Source: Rhea pennata (Eukaryota > Chordata > Aves > Rheiformes > Rheidae). Taken from it: DNA of 64,000 nucleotides. The stretch spans positions 4,128,157-4,192,156 of the forward strand of contig NC_084687.1 in the NCBI RefSeq assembly GCF_028389875.1, in the 5' to 3' direction. The notes under the pieces are model-generated. The model had not been told where the DNA came from. It ran no database searches and was given only the letters and a program-made list of their open reading frames with translations. Of the stretch, positions 49,601-61,600 are shown piece after piece; position 1 is the first letter of the stretch, and each line of letters starts with the position of its first letter. A program made the translations under genes and the position numbers.

Positions 49601-52600
49601 TCAAGCTAGTGAAGGGTCAAGTATTTCCATCCATCCCTCCCCACTGTAGCACAACATTGCCTAGAAACCTGGCCAGCCACCTGCTGTAGCACAGGAGGTG
49701 GCAGTGCGGCCAGTTTTTGGTTGGGAAAGCACAGCGCAGAGAGGTTATAAGCGCCCTGCCTAAAATTAGAAGAGGGAATCCTAAGACTCCAGCTCGCATC
49801 CCCACCCAGTATCTAGCTACGGAGCAATCCTTTCCATATGGTGACTCAGTGCTAACAACCCATGTCCTGAGTCAATCAGCCACAGGCGAGCTGAGGGCAA
49901 AGTCCTGCAGAAGGAAAACTGCTATAAATGCTGACTTTATTTCCGGGCCCTTTGCCAGCAGGGACACACCAGGAATCTCCCAAATAAACCCAGGCTTTGG
50001 TTATTCCCAGACCACCCTGCTAGCCCCTAGAGATCTAGCTCAAAATGCACATTTCTGAGTCAAACCTTGCTGTTCATGGCCAGTAACCCCTCAGCAGGGC
50101 ACCCTGCCAAGACCCACAGAAGAAAAGACTGCTCTTGATCGCTGCTGGGAGTGGAGGCAGCCAAGGGTGGCTCCATCCTCGTCTCCAGCGGGGAGGCAGA
50201 GCACCCCTGTGGCACGGCTCCTTACCGACCATGGCCAGTGTCCGGATACACGACTCCACTGAGCTCTTGTGCTGCTGCTGCAGCCAGGGGCACTCCAGCA
50301 GCCTCATGGTGGACTGGAGAAGCTGCACAACGATGGTCTGATGGGTCTGAAGGAGAGAGCAGGCAGACCTGTACTGCAGCAAGGCCCTTCTAGACTTAGG
50401 GCTGTTCCTTGTTAGGGTGAGCCCTCTTTCTCCCCAGATCTCCTAGGCATCAAGTGATGCTTCCTAAGGCAAGTGCCTGGCCAGGGCCCAGCCATGCAGT
50501 GCCTTGTTACCTGCAGTGAGGTGCTGTTCTCTGAGAAAGGGGAGCTGAAGAAAGCGTTAATGGTGTCCAGCACCACTGTGAGCACATACTTCTCCAGGGT
50601 GGGGTCTGGGAGGCGCTTCTCTCGCTTCTTGCACATCTGTGAGGAAAAGAGAGCCTGCTGATGGCACCTAGGTATCGTGGTGGCATTAGCAAGCATCCTG
50701 GCTGGATGCCCATTGGCATGCAGTGGTCTTGGAGGACATGGCCAGTCAAACAGCTTCTAGATCTATGCCAGACAACCCTGATTGCCCCCCAGCCCGTAAC
50801 AGGGCAGCCCTCCAGGCTACAGAAGTCCTCATGGTGTCCAGGCTGTACATCTGGCCCTAGAGAAGTCCCCAGGCTTTGAGTGAGCCTCAGTGAGGCCAAT
50901 CCGTCCCTATGCCAGGGCAGTGGCCATTCCTGCCATGTCCTTCCAGGCCAGCCCTCCTCACACACCCGTGCCATGTCAAGGGTGAAGTTCTCAAAGAGAG
51001 TCCAGATATGGTTGCTCGTGTAGATCTCCTTCATCTCCACTTCTGTGTCCACATAGCAGTGGTTGACGAAGTTCACATAGGCCATCTTCACCTGCCAAGG
51101 GAGGGAAGAGAACATAGGCACAGTGAGGGGAAGGCAAACATCACTCACCATCTGTGACACAGACACCCTCACTCCTGGCAGCATGCAGCTCTGGAGGGAC
51201 AGCACCTCCCATTTGGGCCTTTCCCTCATGCATTACCCTCTGAGCCCAGGCACCCTCCTCGCTGGGTGCTCCGTACCTCAGTGATGCAGTCCTCGTGCGT
51301 CACCACCCGCACTACATCCTCCAAAGGCAGCAGAGACGTGCACTTGATCTCCGTGTACACATTCTTGCCCTCAGCACAGGCAGCCAGCAAGTCTACCAGC
51401 GAGATGTGGTACATGAGTGGGCTGTTCTCCTCCACCCCGTCCCTGGCTGCTGTCATCATCTCCAGGAGGGTGGCCAGTGAGGCCTTGTCATTGTAGAAAA
51501 CCACTACGTCATCTCCGGCGTTGGTGAGCTGTGGAGGAAGCTTAGTGGTCACTGCTCCAGAGAAGGAGGGTGAAAAACCTCAGGAGGCAACAAATTGCTT
51601 TTTCTGCCCCAGGGCAAGCAGAGGGACTGCTCAGGGGTAGGGCTGGGGATGAAAACACCACGTATTTACAGGGAAGACATGGCATTTGCAATGCAATTAA
51701 ACTTGCAACATGTGGGAGGCCCTGCTGCAGCATACTACTGAGACAAACAGAAAGGAAAAAACAACCCCAGTCTAGGGGATCAAAGCCCATTTTCTCCGAA
51801 ACAGTTATCGACTCTTGGACTTCACTTCAAGACCTTAGAGTGGTTTGTGACAAACGAGCACAACCAGGAAGGACTCCTCCCTACAGGAGAAGCCAACTCT
51901 GCTCCTCCTGAGAACTACATCCTGCTGCCCCCCCACACGCTCAAGCCTTGCAGGCAGGGAGAGGGGCTCTCACCTCAGTCATGATCATGTCCTGGCACTT
52001 CTTGACGTACTTGCCCTCGGCCTTGATGATGGTGTGCAGGAAGTCGAGGTACTGTACATGGCGGCCATGGGTGGCCACACAGTGGATGAAGTGCTGCGGC
52101 ACCGTCTCATTGATCTCTGAGCAGAGCTGGTAGTTGTTGAGGAAGATGTGCTGCATCGTCTCGGCCTCCAGGAGCTGTGGGATGAGAGAGGCAAAGTGAG
52201 GCCAGGAGGGCTGCACAGGGCCATTAGGAACAGCTGTGTCCCAACCCTCTTCCTCTCTTGGTGGTCTCCTCCCGTGTTTTTCCACCTCCTGCCTGTGCCT
52301 GCTGCAGATCTGCCCCCTCCCAGCCCCAGGAACAGTGCCAATGTCTCTCCCTGCACTACTGCCTATAACCATCCTTCAAGCCCCTCTCTTTACCCCCGGT
52401 GTCAGGAAGAGGTTGAGGTGTTTGTGTAGGAGCGCCTGGTTTTCCTGATTGCCAGCACAAAACTTCTGCAGGAACTGGTGGGTGAATTTCAGGATCTCCA
52501 TCATCTTGACGTCACCCTGAGGAAGGGCAGAGAAAAGAAACAGCCTGAGTCGGCGAGGGATGGAGAGCAGGAAGCAGGCTGCCAAGACTCCTGTCCTGGC

Positions 52601-55600
52601 CCAGCTACAGGAGCTGCATGCACCAGGGGTCCCTGCACCCTCTACCCCTCTTCCTAGGTGCTTTGGGAGCTGCAGAGCCCAACCTGCTTCTGCTCACCCA
52701 CCTTTTCGTATGGGATCTGCAGCAGATCCAGCATCACTTTGTGGGCATCCATGTTCTTCAGCAGGCGCTGCTGTTTCTTCCGCACTTGCTCTCCGACCCC
52801 ACACATCTTATTCAGTCGTTCCAGGATCTGGGAGAGATGACCCAGAGGGAACTGAGACTAGGAGTCCATCAGGACACCCATCAGCACTGGGAGCCTGCTT
52901 GAGAGCCAGAGGCACCAGCCATAAACCCACATACTCCTTGCTTGCCCAGCACCCACTTTGTGCGTTGCTCACAAATCCTGGCACCCCACTCAGAAATCCT
53001 CCATGTAGTGCAATGCAGAGAGAGCCCTCGTGCCAGCACAGATCCTCTCCTCTCCGAACCCCCCTGGTGGGAGTCTCCCTTGCATTCCTCACTCACAAGC
53101 CCTGGTAATTTAACAAGTTGCTCCTTGCATTGAACCACAGGAACAAGCCCTATCTTGGTTCATTTCCATTCAACAGTAGAAGAAATTAGGAGTGTCCCCA
53201 CAATTTTCCTCATCCCTTTCTTGATGGTACATGCCATGCTAACCCCAGCCAGACAGACATCCCTGGCTGTCCTCCTCTTTAGTGGGGTGGCCCTGGGGAT
53301 GCTGCCAGAGGTGGCACTGGGAGGTTACTTACCCCCTTGACTATCTGATAGTTCTCACTGCTCTTCTCTCCAGGAGCAATGACCTCTTCGTCGGCAGTGT
53401 GCTGCAAGGGGGGAAAAATGGGTCAAGGTCCCCATCAGCCTCTGTGATGCTGAGGGATTTAGTGCATCCACAGGACCCTCTCTAACTCTCCTCTTCTAGG
53501 GAGAGACATGTGTGATCCATCAAGGGGAGGTGCATGTTGGATTTAAGCGAATTGTACCTTTGCCTTCTGCTCTTCTCCCATCCCATTTCCCAGAGTCTTC
53601 CCCAGGCTTCTCACCTCTTTCTTCTCCTTCTTGTTCCCCTCCACTATGCTGTCTCCTTTGGTGCTGCCTTTCTTGTCCACCCAGAGCTCTGATTTCTCTA
53701 CCATTGTACGGAGTTTGTCCAGCTCTGACTTGATCACCTTGTAGTTCTCAACATCCTGGGCTGAGATCAGGAGCTGAACCTGCAACAAAATTCCAGGGAG
53801 GTCCTTGTGAAACTAGTCTGAGGCATGATCCCAGCTCCCCTCCTCTCCCAGATCTCCCTCATGAGAAAAGCAGAAATCAGACAGTCACCCTGACCAGGAT
53901 GCGTTCCACGTGCTGCACGAACTGCCCAGCATAGGCTTACAGGTGCTCCAGGGGAGCATCCCAGCAGGGTTACCTGTTTGAAGGTGTGCAAGACCTCCTG
54001 CCTCTGGCTGAAATGTTTGAAGAGGAGCTGCAGGGAGCCAGAGATGAGTGGTGGGTAGTCATGCATCGTCAAGTGAATCAGCACTCGGAGAAACATCCTC
54101 CCTCCTTCATCGTCCACCTCTAGCATGCTGCTTGTCTTTCTGAAGCCGACACAAAAGTGCTTGGCATTAGCAGCCACATGGGAGCTTGCGAGCACTCAGT
54201 CACCCCTCGGAGCCAACAGGTTCGCCTTTATAGGCTATAGCTTTTATAGCCTGATCTTTCTCATCACTTGCAGCTTTCAAGCTCAGCAGTGAGCACATAT
54301 AGGAGAGGAAAAAGCCCTATGGGCCAGGGTAACCAGGCACCGGAGGGGCCAGGGGACTCACCCCACACCAAACATGGCTTCTGCATGCTCGCCGATCCGG
54401 TCCAGGTTCATCGCTGCAGCTGAAGGGAGAGGGAACGCAGGAGATGAACAGGGCAGCAGATGTGATCTTTGTGCTTTGGCAGAGACCCCACAGGAACTGT
54501 GCCAGCTCCCTGGGCAGGCACACACCAAGTGCCAACCCATCTCTCCAGGGGCTTGTGCACGGGAACAGCGTGTCTGCAGCTCTGCCCACAATGAATGCAG
54601 GACACCTTCTCCCTCCTGCACAAACTCCAACCCCCTGCATCCCCAGCAGCAGGCAGACAGAAAGCTGCTGAAGCTGTTGCCTCTGTCACCTGTATTTATG
54701 CAGCCTGTGGAGTCTGCCAAGTTTAACTTGTATCAGAAACAAAGGGGAAGAGTTACTTGTGGAGTCAAAGGCTGGAGCTGTCCCATCAGCTGCACTGTCC
54801 TGCATGGGATAGACTTCCACAAACTCCTTCTTGAAGACAGAGAGTAGGTAGGAAATCCTATAGTCCAACCGCACATTCAGGATGAACTGGTAGTGGCAGA
54901 GAAGGGGAAAAAAGCAAAAGTGAGTCCTCTTCTTGACAGTTGCCTCTGTATCAGACAACTGCTCCTTTCCCTCACTACCCTGTCCCACCTCAGCCGAGGG
55001 TCCACCCTGCAGCTCCACAACACTTCCCTCCCTTCTTTCAAGCATCTTCAACCTGGTTTCTCCCTCCCCACTGTCTGTCACCTGCAAGATCTCCAAGATC
55101 TTCAGCTTGGTCTCCATCACTACGATGTTCTCATTCTCGATGCTCCTTCCTCTGTCTACTGGCTCCGGGGTGGACCCAGTGCTGAGGCTCGGAGGGCTAA
55201 AGATGGACTGTTTCCTGCTCAGCACCATGGTGGACATTATCTGCCCAACACCCTGGATCGATCTCCGCACATTCTTCCCTAGAGAGGCAGCCACAGTGGG
55301 CAGAGTTATTGCATGGGGAAAGGGAGGTGGGAAAGGACTGATGTTAGGACCCACTTAAACTGGAAAATGCTTTAGGCATTAAACAGAGAACAAGCAGGAG
55401 GGACTTGCTATTCCTCTGGCACGGCCACGCCTGTGTTACTGCTGGGACATTTGCAGCACTTCTTGCTCACTTTGCATCCCTCACTGGGAAAGGCTAAGAG
55501 CTTAACAACTCCTGTATCTCACTGCAGGCCCACCACCTTTCCTGTGATCAAGCTCGTGATTTATTTTCCTGGAGCCCAAACTGGTAAGCACTGGATGGAC

Positions 55601-58600
55601 CGCAGAAAATACTTTCCCATGGGACTATGACAAGCTACCCTGGTGATAGAACAGGGACTCACCCGTCAACTCATCGCTGTACATTGCCTGCATCATCAGT
55701 TGGGGGTTTTGGACACAGTCAATGATGCCCAGGAGCGTCCGTGTCAGGCGCAGCAGCTCGCTGAAGCTGTAGAAGCCGAAGTAGATGAGGTTGTGTGCAA
55801 GGCTGACGACCTGGGAGAAGGACAAGGAAACTCCAGACCTTTCCACGCTCAGATGGAGGAGAAACAAATGCATGGGGAAAGGGATGCCAAGGTGGCTGCC
55901 TCTGTCATCCAGAGGCAGCCTCAAGGACTGGATGCAGTCTCCTAATGGCCATCGGCCAAATCAAGCTGCAAGGAGTCAGCAACACCCACACTGTAGCCAG
56001 CAGGGCCTTCTATGGCTTGCAGCCTCAGGACCTGCACAGATCTCGCACCTCGAAAGTGAGCTTGTTCTTCTCCTCATTGGCGAAGGGCACTGCCTCGCTA
56101 ACCACGTTGTTGAGGTAGTCCTCCACAAACTCCATAGTACTAGCAAACTTGTTCTTCTTGTCATCACGGGAGACATTGAGGTTGGAGTCGTAGCTGCAAG
56201 GGAAAACTAGGGGGGTGAGCTGGAAGGAAGCAAGGCAGTGAGACTCCTCTTGCTCAGCCTGGAAGGAGCACTGTCCAGGCAGTCATTAAGAGCTGTCACA
56301 GCCAGAACTGATGCTCATGATTGTGATGGAGACCTTTCCCTTCCCATGCTGAGATCTGTCAAACTCACTCCACAAATGCCCATATCTCCAGTCTCAGTCC
56401 CCTGCAGGGGCACAGCATCTGGCATCCTGCCTCCTACCCCATCCCTCAAAGCCCCTGCAAGCCCCAACACTTCTCACTCTTTGATGGTGATGGCTGTGGG
56501 GATCTCAGTCCAGAGCCGTGCAAACTTCACGGGCATCACCAGCTCCTGGGGATCCCTATCCACGTGCACGTGCAACATGAGGTGGCAGAAAGATGCCCGG
56601 AGATCAAACGGCAGCATTTCATCTGCCATGCAGAGGAAGATCAGGTCTACACCCAGCTGCTGGGAGATCTCCTTGATAGCCAAGTACTGGCGGTCCAGGC
56701 ACATGCGGGCAAACAGCTTCAGCTGATACCTGTTTGACAATGAGGAGGAGAGGGAACAAGGCCACATGGCATCCTCACTATGTCCCCTGTAGCCTGAGGA
56801 GAAGAAGGTGTGGGATTATCACCTGTAGTAACTCAGGACATTCTCATCATGGGCATTGCCTGCTCGTGCCTCCTGTGCCAGTTGCCGGATGCTTTTCTCA
56901 TGGTGGTCGTTGTTTTTGTCTGTCCAGGTCAGCCAGACCTCCTCCTCTGAATATTCGATGCTCAGGTACTCATGGGTCTGGGACATCTCCTTTACTGGCC
57001 TCAGCCTAGGGGTGGGAAAGGGGTAAAACTGGGGACATTCCCCTTCACTGGGAATGGCTGTACCTTGTCCCAGAGGAAGGATCTTACCCCTCATCCCACA
57101 CTGTAACCACTGGGGCACACAGCCTGCAGAAGTAGGGATGACAGGGGTTTTACAGCCAGGGAATGGGACACCAAGGGAGCTGGCAGCAGGCAGGGCCAGG
57201 CACCCAACCCAGATGAAATTCTGACCCCAGAGGAACCTTTCCCCTGGTTACTCACTCAGTTTTGATGAGGATGTCACTATTCTTTGGGTCCAGCACGCAC
57301 TTGCAGATCAGCTCCTGAGTGACAGGGATGGCAATATGGTTGGACACACACAGGTCCGAGAGGTAGTCCAAAAACCTGGAAGGCAAGGGCAGAGCAGAGA
57401 CAGCTCGCTGTGAGAGGTGTCCACAGGGGCTCTTTCTGCCCCTAGCAGAGGTGGATTCCCACCCATCACACTGCACAAAGCTCTTTTCCAGCCCTGTCCT
57501 AGGACAAGGCCCTTCCGGACACCCACCGTGGCTCGCGGTTCTTGCGCACCAGGCTGACGAAGGTCTCCACCTCAGTCTTCGTGATGTGTTTCTCCAGCAG
57601 CTTGCGGTTGTTGTGCAGCAGGGCCGTGATGGTGTCTTCAGCCAGGATATCATAGCCGATCTGAGACTGCATCATGCCGAACTGCTTGGCGATGTGCTCC
57701 TGCAGCAGGCAGAGAGGAGATGAAGCAGTGGACAGGGCTGCATCCCTGCTGGGGCGCCAGGCTCTGGCAATGCGCCTCTGAGACCTCTGCAACCCGCCCA
57801 GGGCAATGCAACGCATGTTGGGATGGGGCTCCTGGGATGGAGGCCAGGATGACCCAGTGCACCTGGTTCTTGCGATAGTCCTCTTGAGAGTGCCGGAGCA
57901 CACGGTAGCACAGGCGAAACATGTACTGGTAGGGAGCATTCTTCTGGTCCGACAGCTCTTCCAGCCGCACCAGGGGCCCTTCCCCGCCCTTGTCCTTGAA
58001 TGGGGCTTTCAGGATCCCAAAGATCTGCCCAAAAGCAGAGATTATGAGATGCCTAATCCCTCTTCTTCCCCTTCTGCTGGGTGCTGGCTGTGCTTGGCAC
58101 CACCATAGTGCGAGCTCAAGGCCAGCTGAGCCTTTTCCACAGAACTTTTTGTGAGCCTTGGCCCCTAGCGCGGCCGCAGGCAGAACAGGCCATCTCTGCA
58201 GGGTCTCAGCCCCGTTTAGGCACATGGTTCCATGCCACTCACCTGCTTGAGGATGTTCTGCTCCCGCATGAGCTTCTGCCGCTCCCGGTTGGGCTTAGTC
58301 ACCACAATGTCCAGCACATTCTGGCCATTGTTGGGGACATCGCTGACAAAAAACACCAAGTCCTCCAGCAGCTGGATCACGAACCTGCCAAAGGGGCATG
58401 GTATTGGTGGGGCAGCAAGATCCTCCACCCCAGTGCTGCATGGGGCCGCTTGCCCGTGCAGACTAGCAGGTGCTGCTGGTGAGGTTTCAGGCACATTTTG
58501 GAGGGCCAACAAGCCCACGTTTAGGCTTCAGACCCCTGCCAAAGGAGCTACTGGCTGATCCTCTCCCCTGCCTCCTGCTAGGGACTGATTGCTGCCCTGA

Positions 58601-61600
58601 AGCATGAGACTTTTACAGCCCTCGCAGTTCCTAAGGAAACTGTCATCCTGAGTCAGGCGCCCAGGGCAAACGCCACGAGCCTTCACTCGTGATTCATGCC
58701 GGGGATTTTGCACTGAACCTCTCCGTCCCTTCAGTCACCTCCGCAGCAGTGCGAGCGCCGCAGCACCAGCGCTGCAAGGACTGGCAGGGCGGAAGCGGCT
58801 CGCTCTGTCCCACGGGGTATCTGTATTTGCTCAGGAAACGCCAAGAACCCACCCACCTAAAAATAATACCGTGACTAACCGAGCTGCCCCTATCGTGGGG
58901 CCATCTCCCCCTCGGTTATTTTTTTTTTTTTTTTTAGCAGCAAAGGAGAGGCCAGAGCAGGTCTGGCGTTATCTGATTTCCTGACCCCAGGGAGCAGCAG
59001 GCAGGGAGTTGGGTCGCTGGCAGGAAAGCAAGACAGCGCTGGCACCAAGACTCAGGCAGGGGCCCAGTGTCGCAGCGATGCTTTGGGGCTCCAGAGGAGC
59101 CCGGCACGGCCCCATCTCTGAGGGGAAACGGCTCTCTTGTTACCTCCGGTCATTCTGGCTGAGAAAACCTTCATTCATCTTCTCCACCACGTTGGCCAGC
59201 ATGGAGCTGGCATCATTAGCAAAATCCAGGTCCCTGATTTCAGACACGGGCACAGAGACAATGGCAAAAGCTTCTTTGTCTTCCTTGGTGGGACAGGTGC
59301 CGAGCTGGAACGCAAAGGGGAACCTGGCTGGACACATCCGTGCTGCCGAGGGCGGTCTGGGTTCGTCCCCCACATCTGCCACCTGCCCAGGGCGGAGTCA
59401 GGGACCCAGTTTGTCCCCACTGGTGAGATCCAGGTTACTAGGGTGGGCTCCAGCATGGTTTCCTTCTACCCCCTTGGATCACTAGGATATTTCAACCCCC
59501 CAGGTGAAAGGATCTCCAGGCACTTCAGGGTGCAAAAGAGGAAGAAGCAATTTGGCAGAGCCCGGGGGGCGATGTGCACGCCAGAGGAGGGAGCGCCGGC
59601 CCTACCATGAGGCGGATGGGTCTCTCCTCATCGATGTCGATGGGGACGTTGGTGCTCTGGATCCAGGTGTTGGTGCAGAGGTGGCGCAGCCTCACATAGG
59701 AGTTCCTGCAAACGGCACAGCGGGGCCGTGAGCGGCCCCACACGGGCATGCCATCGCCCCACTGCTTCCCCCACACCGGGCAACCCCCAGCTGGGCCCCA
59801 GCGCCAAGATTTGATGACGCATGATTAATCTGCTGGGCTTTCCCTGCTTTTCTGCAATCCCTCAAACCTCTCCTTCTCTGACACAGCCCAAGGACTTTCC
59901 CAAGGGGAGAAGCCCAGGCCACAGGCAGCAAACCGGGTCCAAATTCACAGCTCTACCTTCACCATGGGCCAAAGGGTGCGCGTGCATGCTCACGTACCGT
60001 GGGACGAAGGAGTCCGTCTTCTGCAGGGTGGTAGGGTCCAGCTCGAAGAGGGAGGCGATGTCGTTGCCGTGGGGCACGGCCACCAGGCGGTATTTGATCT
60101 TCTCCCCCGTGTTTCTGCGGCTGGAGCGGCCACCGCTCCCCTGCGCCAGGAAAGCGGCTCTGAGCATGGCATGGAGCAAGGACCCCGATGAGCCCGGCCT
60201 CCCTGTCCTGCGCGCCTCCCTGCGCGCGCGGGATCAGAGGGGACACGCAGCAGCTATGTTCAGAGCAGAAGCTTTTGCTCGGACTCTAGGCCGGCTTAGC
60301 AGCATGGAGATGAATGAGGGTCCGGAAGAGCACAAGCATGGCATGATGCACCTGAGCTATGAGGCCACCCCATCTCCAAACCTTACTACAGCAAAGGTAA
60401 AAATCCCCTCAAAATCCTAGTCTCTCTTCTACCAGCACTTCATCTGCACACCCCGCTGGCCTGGAATGCAACATGCACCGGGCCCTGGGACAACTCCTGC
60501 GGCTCTTGGCCGGGTCCTCTCGCAAGCATGAAATAGGGATGCTACTCTACAGCGCCAGGCACGGGGACGCTCTGCTCAGCAGCACGGCCGCATAGCAGCC
60601 TCCGGGGTTGCCCCAAATAGTAGCTTTGGCACCAAGGAGCTCCCCGTCCTCGCGGCGTGCTCCGCTACGGGGCGATGCCCTGCTCTCGGGCAGGGGCTAA
60701 GAGACGGCGTGATTTCAGGCAGCAGCAGCAGCATTTCTGCTAGCAAGGCTGCAAACAGCTCACCGTGGGCGCTGCTTTGGGCTCAGCCACGTCTCCTTTA
60801 TAACTTGGGTTTTCCTGAAAAGTTAAAGAGGGAGATGAGAGACAGCTATCAATCCTCTAACTCGGTCCCTCCAAAACCCGGAGCACGGGGGAGTTATCGC
60901 TATTCCTGCCTTCCTTGATCATGTCACCAGCAGCCTAAAACAGAGAGAGGAGACCTGCATAGAGGGGGTGGCAGGATGTGACCCACTAGCACACCAGGGA
61001 CCAGGACAGGGTGAGCCATGGCTAGCAGACCCAGGGCTCTTCATTGCAGCAAGACAAGCACTTGCTGTGTATCCTGCAAGGCGCCAGGCTGAGGTCTCAC
61101 TGAGTACGATAAGCTAGGCAACAGCAGCCCTGGCTGGGGATCTTCTTTCCTCTGCAGATGTTACCTGAACGTCTTTTATTTTAAGGCACCCAAATCCAGC
61201 AGCCATTTCAGAAATTTAGTGGCAGCCCGAGTATTTGTTGTTTTCCATGCTGGTGCTGGCAGGCACAGCCCTGGGCGGCTGTATTTAGTTGTCTTCGTGC
61301 GCTAGGGAGCACTTCTGGCACCTGTGCACACCACAGTCCCCCCAGACGTGTCCGTGCTCCCCTGACTGCAGTGTGCAACGCAAAGGGACTTGGCTGTGGC
61401 AGCGCATCAGAGTTGCATCGACTGCATTTTGCAGCTCTCTGTGCCACTACCCAGAGGCTTTCCACTGGCCTCAGAGGGGAGCAAAAAAAAAAAAAAAAAA
61501 AAAATCAGCAGATGTTTTTTCCAGGCCTGGATTTAACCAATATCTCCCACAGCCCAGGACAGCTCTGGATGCCTCCAAGGACCAGAGGATGGGAAAGTTG

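Noticed and set aside
48499-49649. Long plus-strand frames of 165 and 181 codons
   Set aside because: They are antisense to ITPR3 exons at 48649-49408, which are firmly identified.
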